Source: Lingula anatina (Eukaryota > Brachiopoda > Lingulata > Lingulida > Lingulidae). From it: 41,525 nucleotides of DNA. Shown one piece after another: positions 10,495 to 20,674 of the stretch; positions within the stretch are counted from its first letter, which is position 1, and each line of letters opens with the position of its first letter. The stretch covers positions 45,537 to 87,061 of the forward strand of contig NW_019776144.1 in NCBI RefSeq assembly GCF_001039355.2, in the 5' to 3' direction. The notes under the pieces are model-generated. The model did not search any database. It was not told the DNA's origin and saw nothing but the letters and a program-made list of their open reading frames with translations. A program made the position numbers and the translations under genes.

Positions 10495-11579
10495 ATTTTC
10501 TCCTGTCTCTTTCCTTTAAACCCCTTTTTCGCATATACGCTAAGAAAGGACTGAGTCTTTAAAGAGACACGAGAATGAATATTTATCTGTTAAGCTACCT
10601 TCGACGAAGTTGTAAATAGCAATTTAGATTTGTGAATGAGCATTTAGCTATGGATACTCCATTAACATGTAGTGGAGAAATGTCATTATGTACATTTATT
10701 TTGTGTTTGTGTAGCTCTTTATCACGCATATTTTCTACTCTTTATAACAAGGCGTGATGGGACAACGGTTAATGGATATTACAGATATCATCTAAGAATC
10801 AACTAGAGTCATTGTCATTGTCATTGTCACCGGAGTACTTTTAATCAAAATTAAATTAATTATCTGAAACCTTGATCAAAAAGTCTAATGCAAAATTTTT
10901 CAACACAAACAAAGCATTCTCAGGTCTGATAAGTACTTAGTACAAATTAGTTGTCACTTACAACTTGGAGAAAAAAAAACGCTTTATTCGTCCAAGTGAA
11001 CATGTACAGTGGAACTTTTTGGGTGTTTGTCACAATTTATATATTTTATTTAATTTCTGCATTAATTGTAAGACATGGTAGTCCTTCATGTACACGTAGC
11101 TACCGGTAGATTCAACTCGAGCGTAGGCTTCTAGCAGCCTTCCTTTCCAGGTTAAAAAATAAACACGTGAATTTGGTTTGTGGTATATGATTGTACTCAC
11201 AGTAAACAATTTCTCTATTATTCAAAAAAAGATGGAATAAATTTTTGAAAGAATTTGTTCCTATTAGGGGAAGTCAATTTTACCATGCTGTATGGCGTAA
11301 ACGCTAAATGACGTTTTAAATGTAGATGGATGCATTCTGAAAATCTTATACAACCAGCTGAACAATAAATGTAAAATACTCTATAAAGAAAGCCATGATG
11401 TCTGACCTATCAGTTACAATAAAAAGCTAATTTTAAGGTATTTATAGTGTCTGACACACAAAAGCTGTATCTGCGTGACCTAGTTTTGTAACAAGGCGCA
11501 GACATTTGATGCTTGAGCACCGTTTATACTGGTACTGACGAAATTTGTTGCGGCCGACTTCCTCGTGCTAATATTTACT

Positions 11580-12113
11580 ATGTCAGTGGCTCCTCTTCCA
11601 GAATTTTGGGTACGCAAAATGCGATCTTTTTATGCATTATTCGATAAAGACGGCGATGGCATGGTGTATAGAACGGAGTTCGTAGGCGGCACTGTGAAAA
11701 CAATGAAGCAACATCTCAAAGCGGAGAAGGTAGAACTACTCGAAAGTCTGTTGTCGAAGGCGTGGGAATTGTTCTGGGGAGGGGAGAGCACCTGCAACCT
11801 CGATACCATGATCCATCACTACGGGCGCTGTTTCACAGAGCCCCACTTTCACGAACTTCTCCGACAGGTGGGCTCCCTATTTTTTGAAGCCGTAGACGCA
11901 GATAACGACGGCCTCGTCACCATTGAGGAGTTCGCCACCTATCTGAGGTGCTATGGTGTCCACCCCCTGTCTGTTCCTCCGTCCTTTCAGGCACTGGACA
12001 CCAATCATGATGGTCTGATCAGCAGAGATGAGTTTGTGAATGCTGCATGTGAATTCTTTACAAAAACATGCGATACGCCTGCGAAATTATTCTTTGGACC
12101 TTTCTTGGGATAG
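11580..12113 (+). CDS. Sarcoplasmic calcium-binding protein, type A, copy 2
   Basis: 177 residues in one exon, start ATG at 11580. EF1 loop DKDGDGMVYRTE has the canonical Gly at position 6. EF3 is DADNDGLVTIEE and EF4 is DTNHDGLISRDE; the Glu at loop position 12 is kept in all three. Differences from copy 1 are S27G, S73N, E96Q, G123R and E150D. Poly(A) signal at 12329-12334. The upstream TATAAAAAG of copy 1 reads AATAAAAAG here (about 11418-11426). It is head-to-head with PTB copy 2. Role as for other SCPs: cytosolic Ca2+/Mg2+ buffering. Confidence 0.88.
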   Translation: MSVAPLPEFWVRKMRSFYALFDKDGDGMVYRTEFVGGTVKTMKQHLKAEKVELLESLLSKAWELFWGGESTCNLDTMIHHYGRCFTEPHFHELLRQVGSLFFEAVDADNDGLVTIEEFATYLRCYGVHPLSVPPSFQALDTNHDGLISRDEFVNAACEFFTKTCDTPAKLFFGPFLG

Positions 12114-12750
12114 AAATAGCTTAGGATAGCGTACTTGGCATCTTGGAAATACATTTTCGATTGACAGAACACGTTGATATTATATCGTAAACACAGCATT
12201 ATCCTTGATATGCGACCACTTCTGGCCAGCATGTCAGGCATTATTAACGTCCTTTAAAATACATCAAAGTGGAACGCGGGAAAAGTATTTTTCCCGTCAA
12301 TTATCGATACATGTAGATGCACACTGGAAATAAAACCTGACGCGGTTGTGCACTGTTATGAGCGCTATCCGGTCTCTAGACCTGCTGACGTTTAACGTTT
12401 ACATTTGGGTGAGGGGCATTTTACACAGCCTATCTTCACATTTTGCGATCTCGTGAGCGATACAGTTACTAGCAGTGGTCGATGTTTATGTACCTGTCAC
12501 AAATTTATCCATCACTGACCACCAGGTCATAAACAGTATATTAAGGTCCTTTAGACATCAATGTCAGCATTATTTTTTCATTATACCTTAATTTTTTTTT
12601 TGACAGTGTATGCAAATGGAAACAAAAATAAAAATTAAAATAGGAAAATTTGCAGGAAGATGTCTTGCCTATCACTGAAAATTGGTGACAGTCCGGTTAT
12701 CAGTGATAGATGGTAAAGATAAGATGGCGCATAACCATAGTGAATCCATC

Positions 12751-13045
12751 TTAGAGAACATTCACAACAGATGATCCTCGGATATACTGATCCACAGATC
12801 AAATGTAGCGGTCCCTACATGAAAGCAGAGCCGAGTAATCCGCTGGTGTTCTCCCAGCCTCCACACGCGCCGTCCCTGTAGGGGTCTAGTAATTAAACCT
12901 CAGAATCGTGATTTAATCCGTTTAATGGCGCGTGCGGCGGCGGAGATACCCTTAACAGTTAGTCGTCTCTGCTTTCATGTTGGGACCGCCATTTTGATCC
13001 GCGGATCAGTATGTCCGTGGATCATCTGTTGTGAATGCCCTCTAA
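12751..13045. mobile_element. Short inverted-repeat transposon (MITE), about 295 bp
   Basis: The left end (TTAGAGAACATTCACAACAG) and right end are inverted copies, and the match continues for about 80 bp through GATGATCC, ATACTGATCC, GCGGTCCC and ACATGAAAGCAGAG blocks. The centre is GC-rich and non-coding. A TA dinucleotide flanks GAG...CTC on both sides, consistent with a Tc1/mariner-type target duplication. Confidence 0.75.
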
Positions 13046-13390
13046 AATGTATAAAATGACCATTCCATTTTTTTACATCCTGGATATCTAAAAAAAAAAA
13101 ATATTCATATTTGTACCATATTTTCTTTCAAACCTTTTTGGGGATCCTTATTTTATAATGAAAACGGAAAAAGAAGAATGAGATGAAAACCGGGACGAAA
13201 TAGGCAGAGCGCATATAAAATCCCTTCTAAAGTTGATAGTTTAAACAATGCAAGAATAATGTCTGCTTTAGTGTCCAACCCTGGTTGACGGGGTTCAAAC
13301 GGTGATACTTCGTGCAACATGATGACATAGGAGGAACAGAGGGCTGAGGTGAAGGACAGGAACTTAATTGTTTCTTCAAAGATATATATC

Positions 13391-13622
13391 ACCAGAAAAG
13401 CACTCCGAGGGCGCAGACCTCCGCCAAGGCAGCGATTTTTTTATTATTATTGATTGATTATTGATCTGGATCACCACCAAAAACTAATAATCTCTTCCTT
13501 GGCCCACTTCTGACAGTTCCTGAAAATTTCATGAAAATCGGTCAATAAATTTTTGAGTTATGTTGGTGACAAACAAACAGACAAACAGGGGTGAAAACAT
13601 AACCTTTCTCCTTTTTTATATC
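13391..13622 (+). mobile_element. Dispersed repeat with SINE/RTE-type tail, copy 1
   Basis: It contains a start block (GCACTCCGAGGGCGCAGACC), TTGGCCCACTTCTGAC, AATTTCATGAAAATCGGTC and a tail of ACAAACAGACAAACA followed by GAAAACATAACC. A second diverged copy lies at 13979-14280 in the same orientation. The tail resembles a repeat I recall as widespread in invertebrate genomes; its class is uncertain. Confidence 0.5.
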
Positions 13623-13978
13623 GTGGGCATTACACATTTTGCCCTTTGAAATGTGAAAGCAACTTACTAGTAAAGATTGTAGTCAAGGGCATATTTAAAT
13701 TTATTACCAGTGCTTATTATTCATGTTCTTAAACGTATTTAAAATACATGTATAAGTAAAAGTGAAACTGTGAAATGCCCTAAAATGGCTAGCCTGCACT
13801 TCAGTCTATTTGTACTAGTATTTACTGTTAGTACTTTGTACCAGTGGTGAATAGGGCCGCGAAAAAGCATCGTGAAAAACAAGTTTTAACGGAAAAAAAA
13901 TGAAACAACACTTATGATGCCATTCTTACTTTAAATTTACAATGTAAACGTAAAATCTTTACCATTTTATTTAAAAAC

Positions 13979-14280
13979 TGAAAAAGCACTCAGAGAGGGC
14001 AACATCCGCCAAGACAAATAATTAACTAATGATTAACCAAAATCTGATTAGTTAAATTATCATCACCAAAATTTAATCATTTCTCTTTTTGGCCCATATC
14101 TGACCTTTCCTTAAAACTTAATAAATTAATGTGTCAATACCAAAATCTAATCATTTCTGCCTTGGCCCATTTGTGACTCATTCTGAGAATTTCATCAAAA
14201 TTAGGCCATGACTTCTTGCATAACAATAAACAAACAAACAAAAAGATGGTAACGAAAACAACCTCGTGGTCGAAGGTAAA
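13979..14280 (+). mobile_element. Dispersed repeat with SINE/RTE-type tail, copy 2
   Basis: Diverged copy of the repeat at 13391-13622: AAAGCACTCAGAGAGGGCAA, TTGGCCCATTTGTGAC, AATTTCATCAAAATTAGGCC, then AACAAACAAACAAAAA and CGAAAACAACCTCGTGG. The ends are roughly inverted (CCGCCAAG against CGTGGTCG). Confidence 0.5.
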
Positions 14281-14570
14281 AATGATATGCTTTTCAAGAA
14301 TGACAACTTCTCCTCACAAACATGCTGGGGGTATAGGTTTGCCGGAGAATGACGAGTGCCCATATGTACTAGTAACTGTACACCTTTGACTTATTTTTGA
14401 ACCCCTCAAGGCATCCTGAAATTGATATGTGAGCCACATAAATTGCATAACGCCATACGCGTGCTTTGACCCATTCATTCTAAATGGACACTGTCACCGA
14501 TTCCGGACATCAGTTTCGGCCTGGCTAGTGCATATTTAGTTGTACACTAAACGCCTGCTTTTTGGAGAAA

Positions 14571-15107
14571 ATGGTGAGCGCTCCGCCTCCTTACTACTGG
14601 CTACGTAAATTGCGTTCCTTTTTTGTATTACACGACCGTGACTTGGACGGCGTAATAAGCAGAGAGGATGTTGTAGACTACCCTGTCAACCGAGCGAAAA
14701 CATTCCTTGGAGAAACCAAGGCCAAGGACCTCGAGATTCTGCTATCGCGAGGATGGGCTGATTTTCTCGGAGGAGATAACCAGACTGCTACGTTCGATGC
14801 GATCATAGGAAACTTTGCTCGCACTTTCACCGATCCCAATTTTAGCGAGGTAAACACGAAGATGGCCGAGCTAATGTTTACCGCCGTTGACATAAACAAC
14901 GATAATATGGTTACTCTTGAAGAGTATACCAGAGTTCTGGAATGCTTTGGAGTTCATCCCCTGTCGGTCCAGCCATCTTTCGAGGCACTGGACGCCAATA
15001 AGGATGGTCTGATCAGCAAAGAAGAATTCATCGACGCAGCCGTACAGTATTTTCAATGTACTTGCGAGAGTCCTGGGGCCCTATTTTGGGGACCACTCAG
15101 AGCCTGA
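14571..15107 (+). CDS. Sarcoplasmic calcium-binding protein, type B, copy 1
   Basis: 178 residues, single exon, ATG at 14571 in a good context (GAGAAAATGG). EF1 loop 22-33 (DRDLDGVISRED) ends in Asp at position 12, a feature linked to Mg2+ preference in SCPs. EF3 107-118 (DINNDNMVTLEE) has Asn at position 6, as in some annelid SCPs. EF4 141-152 (DANKDGLISKEE) is canonical. The C-terminus is LFWGPLRA. The protein is clearly related to, but well diverged from, the type A genes at 5731 and 11580. First gene of a tandem array with 16360-16896 and the truncated copy at 17906. Cytosolic Ca2+/Mg2+ buffering is inferred from the family. Confidence 0.88.
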   Translation: MVSAPPPYYWLRKLRSFFVLHDRDLDGVISREDVVDYPVNRAKTFLGETKAKDLEILLSRGWADFLGGDNQTATFDAIIGNFARTFTDPNFSEVNTKMAELMFTAVDINNDNMVTLEEYTRVLECFGVHPLSVQPSFEALDANKDGLISKEEFIDAAVQYFQCTCESPGALFWGPLRA

Positions 15108-16359
15108 TTGGGAGGACAACTAATTGGAAAACAATACTGGTTTGGTTTGCCGTGATTTAATTAAGACAATGCTCTGCATGACTAAGGTATTGTGGAATAC
15201 ATTATCTCACATAAACATGAAGTGTAAAGATACTGACGGTAGTTGTAACGGATAGTCCGCCCTCCTTGAAGGTTACCGTGACATACAGCGTGCACTTTGG
15301 TGGGACAATGTGATGGACGGCGGCTACACGTACCTGTACAAATCAATAAGAAGCGGACCCTGTATCACAGGTGACTGGTGACTCTCTCACACACACCTCC
15401 GGTACAAGATTTATCACACGCCATCGGTACAAGATTTATCACACGCCATCGGTACAAGAGTTATCACACGCCATCGGTACAAGATCTTAAGTTGGACGTT
15501 TAAGATTTTGAAGTCAGCTCATAGTCTTAATTGTCGCCAATAATGGCAATTTGTCAAATCTGTAGTAGGTTGTTTAGAAGGTAGGACTGATGCAAATCCT
15601 TTCACCATCTCCATATAGGAGAACAAACTCATTCGCCATTTAAACGTGCGTGGATTTACATCTGTACAAGAAAGTAACATCCAGGAATGGTCCATCACAC
15701 CTAGACTGATATGTCACAAATTGAATGTTTATCAAAATAAAACTGCATTCGTCATCGAAACAGGAAAAGTGTGTACAGTGTGAGTTAATAACTATATTGT
15801 ATCAGCTAATCTCATTTAGTGTCTCAACAGGTCTTTAGCATGGGGGTTGAAGTCCCAAGACGGCCGCGCGGAGCACGTTAAATGTATTGAAAATCTCGTT
15901 TTTAATTTGTTTCGAAAGGCTTATCAAATCGGGGCTTAGGTAAGCTCTGCATCATTGCTATACTTCATGGGTACATTTGGGTCGCAGAAAGCCAAGATAT
16001 GTAGTTATTTGTTTAACATATTATTTCAAGTGTATCGTGTGCAAAAGAGACAAATGCCAGGATTTTCAATTTACTCAACGTACTTCCGTTTTGAGAGATC
16101 ACCACCTTTGCTTAGAATACATGTAACATCAGTGCACTTGTGTCAAGATGGTAAAAAATAAATGGTTTTTAAAGAGACTCAATGTGTTACAACCAAGAAG
16201 GCTTGGTGTTTTGCATACAAGTACTTGTAATGCCGCACGCGGTCTTTAACCCATTTTGAATACCTCCACGAGACAAGTAACCGATTTACATCAGGTTCGG
16301 TCTGGTAATAACACATTTAATTTGGGAGTTATACATAAGACATTGACACTTTGGAGAAA
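15108..16359. other. Intergenic spacer between SCP type B genes
   Basis: Non-coding 3' flank of copy 1 and 5' flank of copy 2, with a close counterpart at 16897-17905. It includes the 25-bp minisatellite at 15400-15487. The small frame at 15955-16161 is not kept open in the counterpart. Confidence 0.6.
15400..15487. repeat. 25-bp minisatellite
   Basis: Three full units and a partial fourth of CGGTACAAGATTTATCACAC + GCCAT, starting at 15400, 15425, 15450 and 15475. The paralogous spacer near 17186-17230 has only about two diverged units, so the array changed size after the duplication. Confidence 0.85.
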
Positions 16360-16896
16360 ATGGCGAGCGCTCCGCCTCCGTACTACTGGCTGCGCAAATT
16401 GCGATCCTATTTTGTATTGAACGACCGAGACTTAGATGGTGTGATAAGCAGAGAGGATTTTGTAGACTACCCCGTCAACCGAGCGAAAACATTCCTTGGA
16501 GAAACTAAGGCCAAGGACCTCGAGATCCTGCTATCGCAAGGATGGACTGATTTTATCGGAGGAGATAACCAGACTGCTACCTTCGATGCGATCATAGGCA
16601 AATTTGCTCGCACTTTCACCGATCCCAATTTCAGCGAGGTAAACACGAAGATGGCCGAGCTAATGTTTACCGCCGTTGACATTAACAACGACAATATGGT
16701 GACTCTTGAAGAGTACACCAGAGTTCTGGAATGCTTTGGAGTTCATCCCCTGTCGGTCAAGCCATCTTTCGAGGCACTGGACGCCAATAAGGATGGTCTG
16801 ATCAGCAAAGAAGAATTCATCGACGCAGCCCTTCAGTATTTTCAATGTACTTGCGAGAGTCCTGGGGCCCTATTTTGGGGACCACTAAGAGCCTAA
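16360..16896 (+). CDS. Sarcoplasmic calcium-binding protein, type B, copy 2
   Basis: 178 residues, single exon, ATG at 16360 in the same GAGAAAATGG context. About a dozen residues differ from copy 1, mostly in the N-terminal half (for example SYFVLNDRD against SFFVLHDRD and GWTDFIGG against GWADFLGG). Loops EF1 (D12 variant), EF3 (Asn at position 6) and EF4 are the same as in copy 1. Intact and probably functional. The counterpart of copy 1's AATAAA at 15736-15741 reads ACATAAAA here, so 3'-end formation may differ. Confidence 0.88.
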   Translation: MASAPPPYYWLRKLRSYFVLNDRDLDGVISREDFVDYPVNRAKTFLGETKAKDLEILLSQGWTDFIGGDNQTATFDAIIGKFARTFTDPNFSEVNTKMAELMFTAVDINNDNMVTLEEYTRVLECFGVHPLSVKPSFEALDANKDGLISKEEFIDAALQYFQCTCESPGALFWGPLRA

Positions 16897-17905
16897 TTGG
16901 GGACAATTAATTTGAAAACAATACTGGTTTGGTTTGCCGTGATTTAATTAAGACAATGCTTTGCATGACTAAGGTATTGTGGAATACATTATCTCACATA
17001 AACAGTGGTGTAAAGATACTGACGGTAGTTATAACAGAGACTCAGCCCTCCTTGAAGGTTACCGTAACATACAACGTGCGCTTTAGTGGGACAATGTGAT
17101 GGACGGCGACTACACGTACCTATACGAATCAATAAGAAGCGGACCCTGTATCACAGGTGACTGGTGACTCTCTCGAACACACCACCGGTGCAAGATTTAT
17201 CACACGCCATCGGCACAAGTTTTATCTCACGTTGGACGTTTAAGATTTTGAAGTCAGCTCATAGTCTTAATTATCGCCAATAATGGCAATATGTCAAATT
17301 GGTAGTTTGCTACTGAGAAAGTTGGACTGATTAAAGTTCTCTCACCATCGACATTCATTCGATATTTAAACGTGCGTGCAGGAATGGTCCATCACGTTCA
17401 GACTGATATATCACAAATTAATTGTTTATCAACATAAAACTGCATTTGTAATCGAAACAGGAAGAGTGTCTACAGTGTGTGTTAATTACTATATTGTAAC
17501 AGCTAATCTCGTTTAGTGTCTCAACAGGTATTTGGGGGTGGGGGGTGTTGAACTCCCAAGACGGAGCACGTTGAGTGTATTGAAAATCTCGATTTTAATT
17601 TGTATCGAAAGGCTCACCAAATCGGGGCATAAGTAAGCTCAGCATCATTGCTATACTTCATGGGTACATTTGGGTCGCAGAAAGCCAATATATGTAGTTA
17701 TTTGTTTCACATATTATTTTCAGTGTGTCGTGTCCAAAAGAGACAAAATGCCAGGGTTTTCAATTTACTCAACGTACTTTAACCCCCGACTTTAACCCAT
17801 TTTGAATACCTCCATGAGACAAGTAACCGATTTACATCAGGTTCGGTCTGGTTAGTGCACATTTAATTTGGTAGGTAGACATAAGATTCTGACACTTTGG
17901 AGAAA

Positions 17906-17936
17906 ATGGCGAGCGCTCCCCCTCCTTACTGCTGGT
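17906..17936 (+). pseudogene. SCP type B copy 3, cut by a hAT element
   Basis: Start codon and ten codons (MASAPPPYCW) of a third SCP type B gene, preceded by about 125 bp of the same 5' flank. At 17937 the sequence changes abruptly to CAGGGGCGTAACCAGACC, the end of a hAT-type element, and the frame stops three codons later. No right-hand remainder of this gene is found downstream. Confidence 0.8.
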
Positions 17937-19892
17937 CAGGGGCGTAACCAGACCTTTAAAAATTGTATGCACAGATTTTCAAAATTCCGAGCACGTACAG
18001 TAAAATGTAGACTAACGCAACAGATGAAGAACAGCCTAATCACAGCATATGTACCACATATTGCAGCTTAATTTTTACTAATAATAAAATCATCATTTAA
18101 GTTAAAAGTTTCAATATTCTAATTTACCTAGAACGGTATTTATTTAAAAGGGAACTAACTGAAACATAAACTTTGAGCACTTAACGAACTGCAGGTTATG
18201 CCTGCTTGTATCAAGCTGAACTCTGAATTACGTTGCGCGACACTGTTCGATGTGAAACACTGATCATATAATGAAGAATACATTTTCGTCGTGGTGGAGA
18301 AACAGTAATAATTCATTGGAAAGATATGTTTTATATACTTAAATCACACTCTCAAAAATGTTAAAGCAAAAGGATTGCAACTGCTGACTATATTATTAAT
18401 TAAAAAGTGATTATTAAAAATGTAAAATAGTTGGATTGCACATGCGTATGTCCACATTTCATTTCACTATTTTAATTATCTCTACATTGTAAGAACGTTA
18501 CTGTTTTTTGATGCAAGACATGAATGGGTATAAAAGCGACAGTCTTTACTTAAAAGCCACGTGAATTCTCCTGTGGCCTGAACAGTCAAAGCCATTTAGA
18601 ACTTGGTCTATGTCTATCTTGAGCTCTCTGTGAACATGAAATAGTCCCAATAACGACAATCGTTTGTCAGACATGGTAGATCTTAAATAGGTCTTGAGAC
18701 GTCTCATAGTGCTGAATGATCTCTCTGCTGTTTCCGTCGACACTGGTATGGTAAGGAGAACCTTGAGTATCCTATGGATATTGGGGAATAAAACATAACT
18801 CGCTTTCACCGCATCTCCTACATGTAACTCCTCCCCAGTTATGCCCTCCGTGTCTACGGCTTGTCGCCAGAGTTCCAACTCAATGTCCACATTTTCACTG
18901 AGGACCAGACCATATTACCACTTTACTTTAGTCCAATCTTCGTCGGTCAGGTTGGACAGCAGCTGGGGGATCAAACTCTGTGCCAACAGTCGTGGGAAGG
19001 AGACGAGTCGAAATCTCCGAAATCACATGGTCAGGAAAAGAGAGGAATGGACTTGCCACGCTGCTCTCCTGGGGACAGACACCTCTATGTCATGTTGGGC
19101 AGCAAATCCCCCCCCCCACGCCTCGTCGTAGAAGCCGTTGTCCCTTTTCTCCTGATAGAGATCGCGCAATCTTGACACTTGGGAGGATGCCTGAACCAGA
19201 TCACAGTCTGTCTGCTGATCGAAGCAGCTTGCACAGAGGGACAGTGTACCGTAGTAGGCGATAATGCACGATAAAAAGAGGGGCGACGAATCCGGTTCCT
19301 TCGTAGCCCTGCCCGACGAGATTCTCAAGGTCGAGATCCAAGTCATTGATGGTAGATGTTATCAGACCTGCTAAAGCTTCGCCGGTTGTTGCCTCAGTGC
19401 TGGCAAAAGTGATAAGCTTCTCTTGCACTTGAAATGTGGAATCTACGTAGCGGAGAGAAAGGGAGACTTGCTCTGTGTTATTAACATCTGTCGTTTCGTC
19501 GGGTAGCCTACTGGGTAGCCTTGCATTCACGAATAATGCTTTCTTGGACTTGTTTGGCCATCAGGTCTAGTAATTCATTCTGAATGAGAGGCGACTTATA
19601 TTGAGCGTTTATTGGGCCCTTCACAATGTGCTGAGTCACAGTGTCAGATGCTGACAACCGAAGAAACGCGGAAACATTTGATCGTTCTTCAGTCTTTCCT
19701 CTTATTGGCACGTATTGTTGTGCGCACGTCAACAGTGTTTTGGCAATGGATCTCAGAATGTCTCTGTTTGCTTCGACGCGTTCCTTAATAGGCTAGATAG
19801 ATGGGATAGATGCTGAGTGATACTTGCTTCTCCACTGCATATGCGAAGAAACCCTGCAGCCCTTTGTACAGCGGCGCCGTGTCCCTGGGTAA
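17937..19892 (-). mobile_element. hAT-family DNA transposon remnant
   Basis: Begins with the terminal sequence CAGGGGCGTAACCAGACC, similar to the CAGGGGCG/CAGTGGCG ends of hAT elements elsewhere in the window. Non-coding to about 18545, then a decayed transposase on the reverse strand. No matching right-hand inverted repeat (GCCCCTG) is visible; the right side gives way to a dispersed repeat near 19893, so the element appears truncated. Confidence 0.7.
18546..19795 (-). pseudogene. hAT transposase pseudogene (ZMYM1/DUF4371-like)
   Basis: The reverse strand encodes pieces of one hAT transposase in shifting frames. From 19795 down to about 19508 is an N-terminal part (ERVEANRDILRSIAKTLLTC, then YKSPLIQNELLDLMAKQV). 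From 19530 is the DETTDVNNTEQVSLSLRY segment that carries a catalytic-type Asp. From about 19270 to 18900 the frames are broken. At 18890-18546 is the C-terminal dimerisation region (LLTIPVSTETAERSFSTMRR). Frameshifts and stops between pieces show that it is dead. A C-tract near 19110 marks one of the frame changes. It probably inserted into SCP type B copy 3. Confidence 0.8.
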
Positions 19893-20312
19893 TAGATAAA
19901 TCTTTAGTGACTAAACTGCAATGACTAAATTAATTAACATTTACACATATGTCATCTTACGGATGACGTCTTAATTGCTTTTTGGGAGTAAAAACTGAAA
20001 AATCGGTTTCTCAAATTTCTCTTTTACCCGAGCAACTATGATCACCGTTTCACCACTTATTTAATGCCACCATTTAGTACTCCAAAACCCTGCCAGCGAT
20101 TTTTCTTTAAGTCTTAGTTTAGATGTTTTTCGTTGATAAAGCTAAATAATGCCTTTGTTTAATGAAAATCTGTAATTAGGGACTAATAACTCCATAACTA
20201 AAACATTTACACCAAAATGACAATGACACTTCTGGTCTCTGCCTATTTTCATGATATAATCTTCTTCAGGGATGAAGATACGCCCCATACTGATTTTTAA
20301 ATCCTTACTGTA
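19893..20312. repeat. Dispersed repeat, copy 1 (empty site for TTAA element)
   Basis: About 415 bp that also occurs at 31385-32135 inside MCCC2 intron 6. Shared blocks include TAAATTAATTAACATTTACA, CATATGTCATCTTACGG, CACCATTTAGTACTCCAAAA and TACGCCCCATAC. No coding capacity. This copy is uninterrupted at 20159-20162 (TTAA), where the other carries a 312-bp insertion. Confidence 0.8.
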
Positions 20313-20401
20313 TCTGTGATATTCAATTTCAATGTATTAAACCCTTGACCACTACGGCTCATCACAATGGAATACAATGGCAATATAAAGTCATATCAAA
20401 G

Positions 20402-20514
20402 CGACTACTACTACTACTACTACAACTTCTACCGATACAAATAATAATAATAATAATAATGACAACTACTACTACTGATACTAATACTATTACTAATAAT
20501 TATAATAATAATAC
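20402..20514. repeat. Trinucleotide-rich simple repeat (TAC/AAT)
   Basis: Runs of CTA/TAC, then ATA/AAT, again TAC and AAT. The open frame across it is an artefact of the low complexity. Confidence 0.85.
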
Positions 20515-20674
20515 ATCGGACCGACGAACATTTTCAGTATTTTCCTTAGTTGTTTAATTGTGAGACATTGCTAAGTGATAATACTTTAATTAGTTTGAAG
20601 ACGCTTGGCTTTGCATTATATAATGCTTGTCTAAAATGATCTTTGTCCTATCAAACTTCCAAACTTCCTTATAG

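Larger units (their letters stand above)
6963..12648. repeat. Tandem segmental duplication, copy 2
   Basis: Direct repeat of 1204-6800. It starts in intron 1 of the secreted-protein gene and so lacks exon 1. It carries intact PTB and SCP genes. Small indels are mostly outside coding sequence, including a 4-nt insertion near 9076 and a longer TA repeat. About 45 bp around 9205-9250 (near the AGATTATGTGGAACATAATC palindrome) are specific to this copy. Confidence 0.95.
14400..17936 (+). repeat. Tandem array of SCP type B units (2 complete, 1 truncated)
   Basis: Unit 1 starts near 14400, unit 2 near 16200 and unit 3 near 17780. Each has the same 5' flank (ACCGATT...CATCAG...TTCGG), coding start and, in units 1 and 2, a similar 3' flank of about 1 kb. 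The 3' flanks carry GGGTACATTTGGGTCGCAGA at 15969 and 17669. Unit 3 stops at 17936, where a hAT element begins. Confidence 0.85.

Noticed and set aside
15400-15487. Possible CRISPR array
   Set aside because: The 25-bp units abut with no spacers and the DNA is eukaryotic; it is a minisatellite.
20345-20557. 70-codon frame
   Set aside because: Runs across trinucleotide simple repeats (poly-L/I/T translation).
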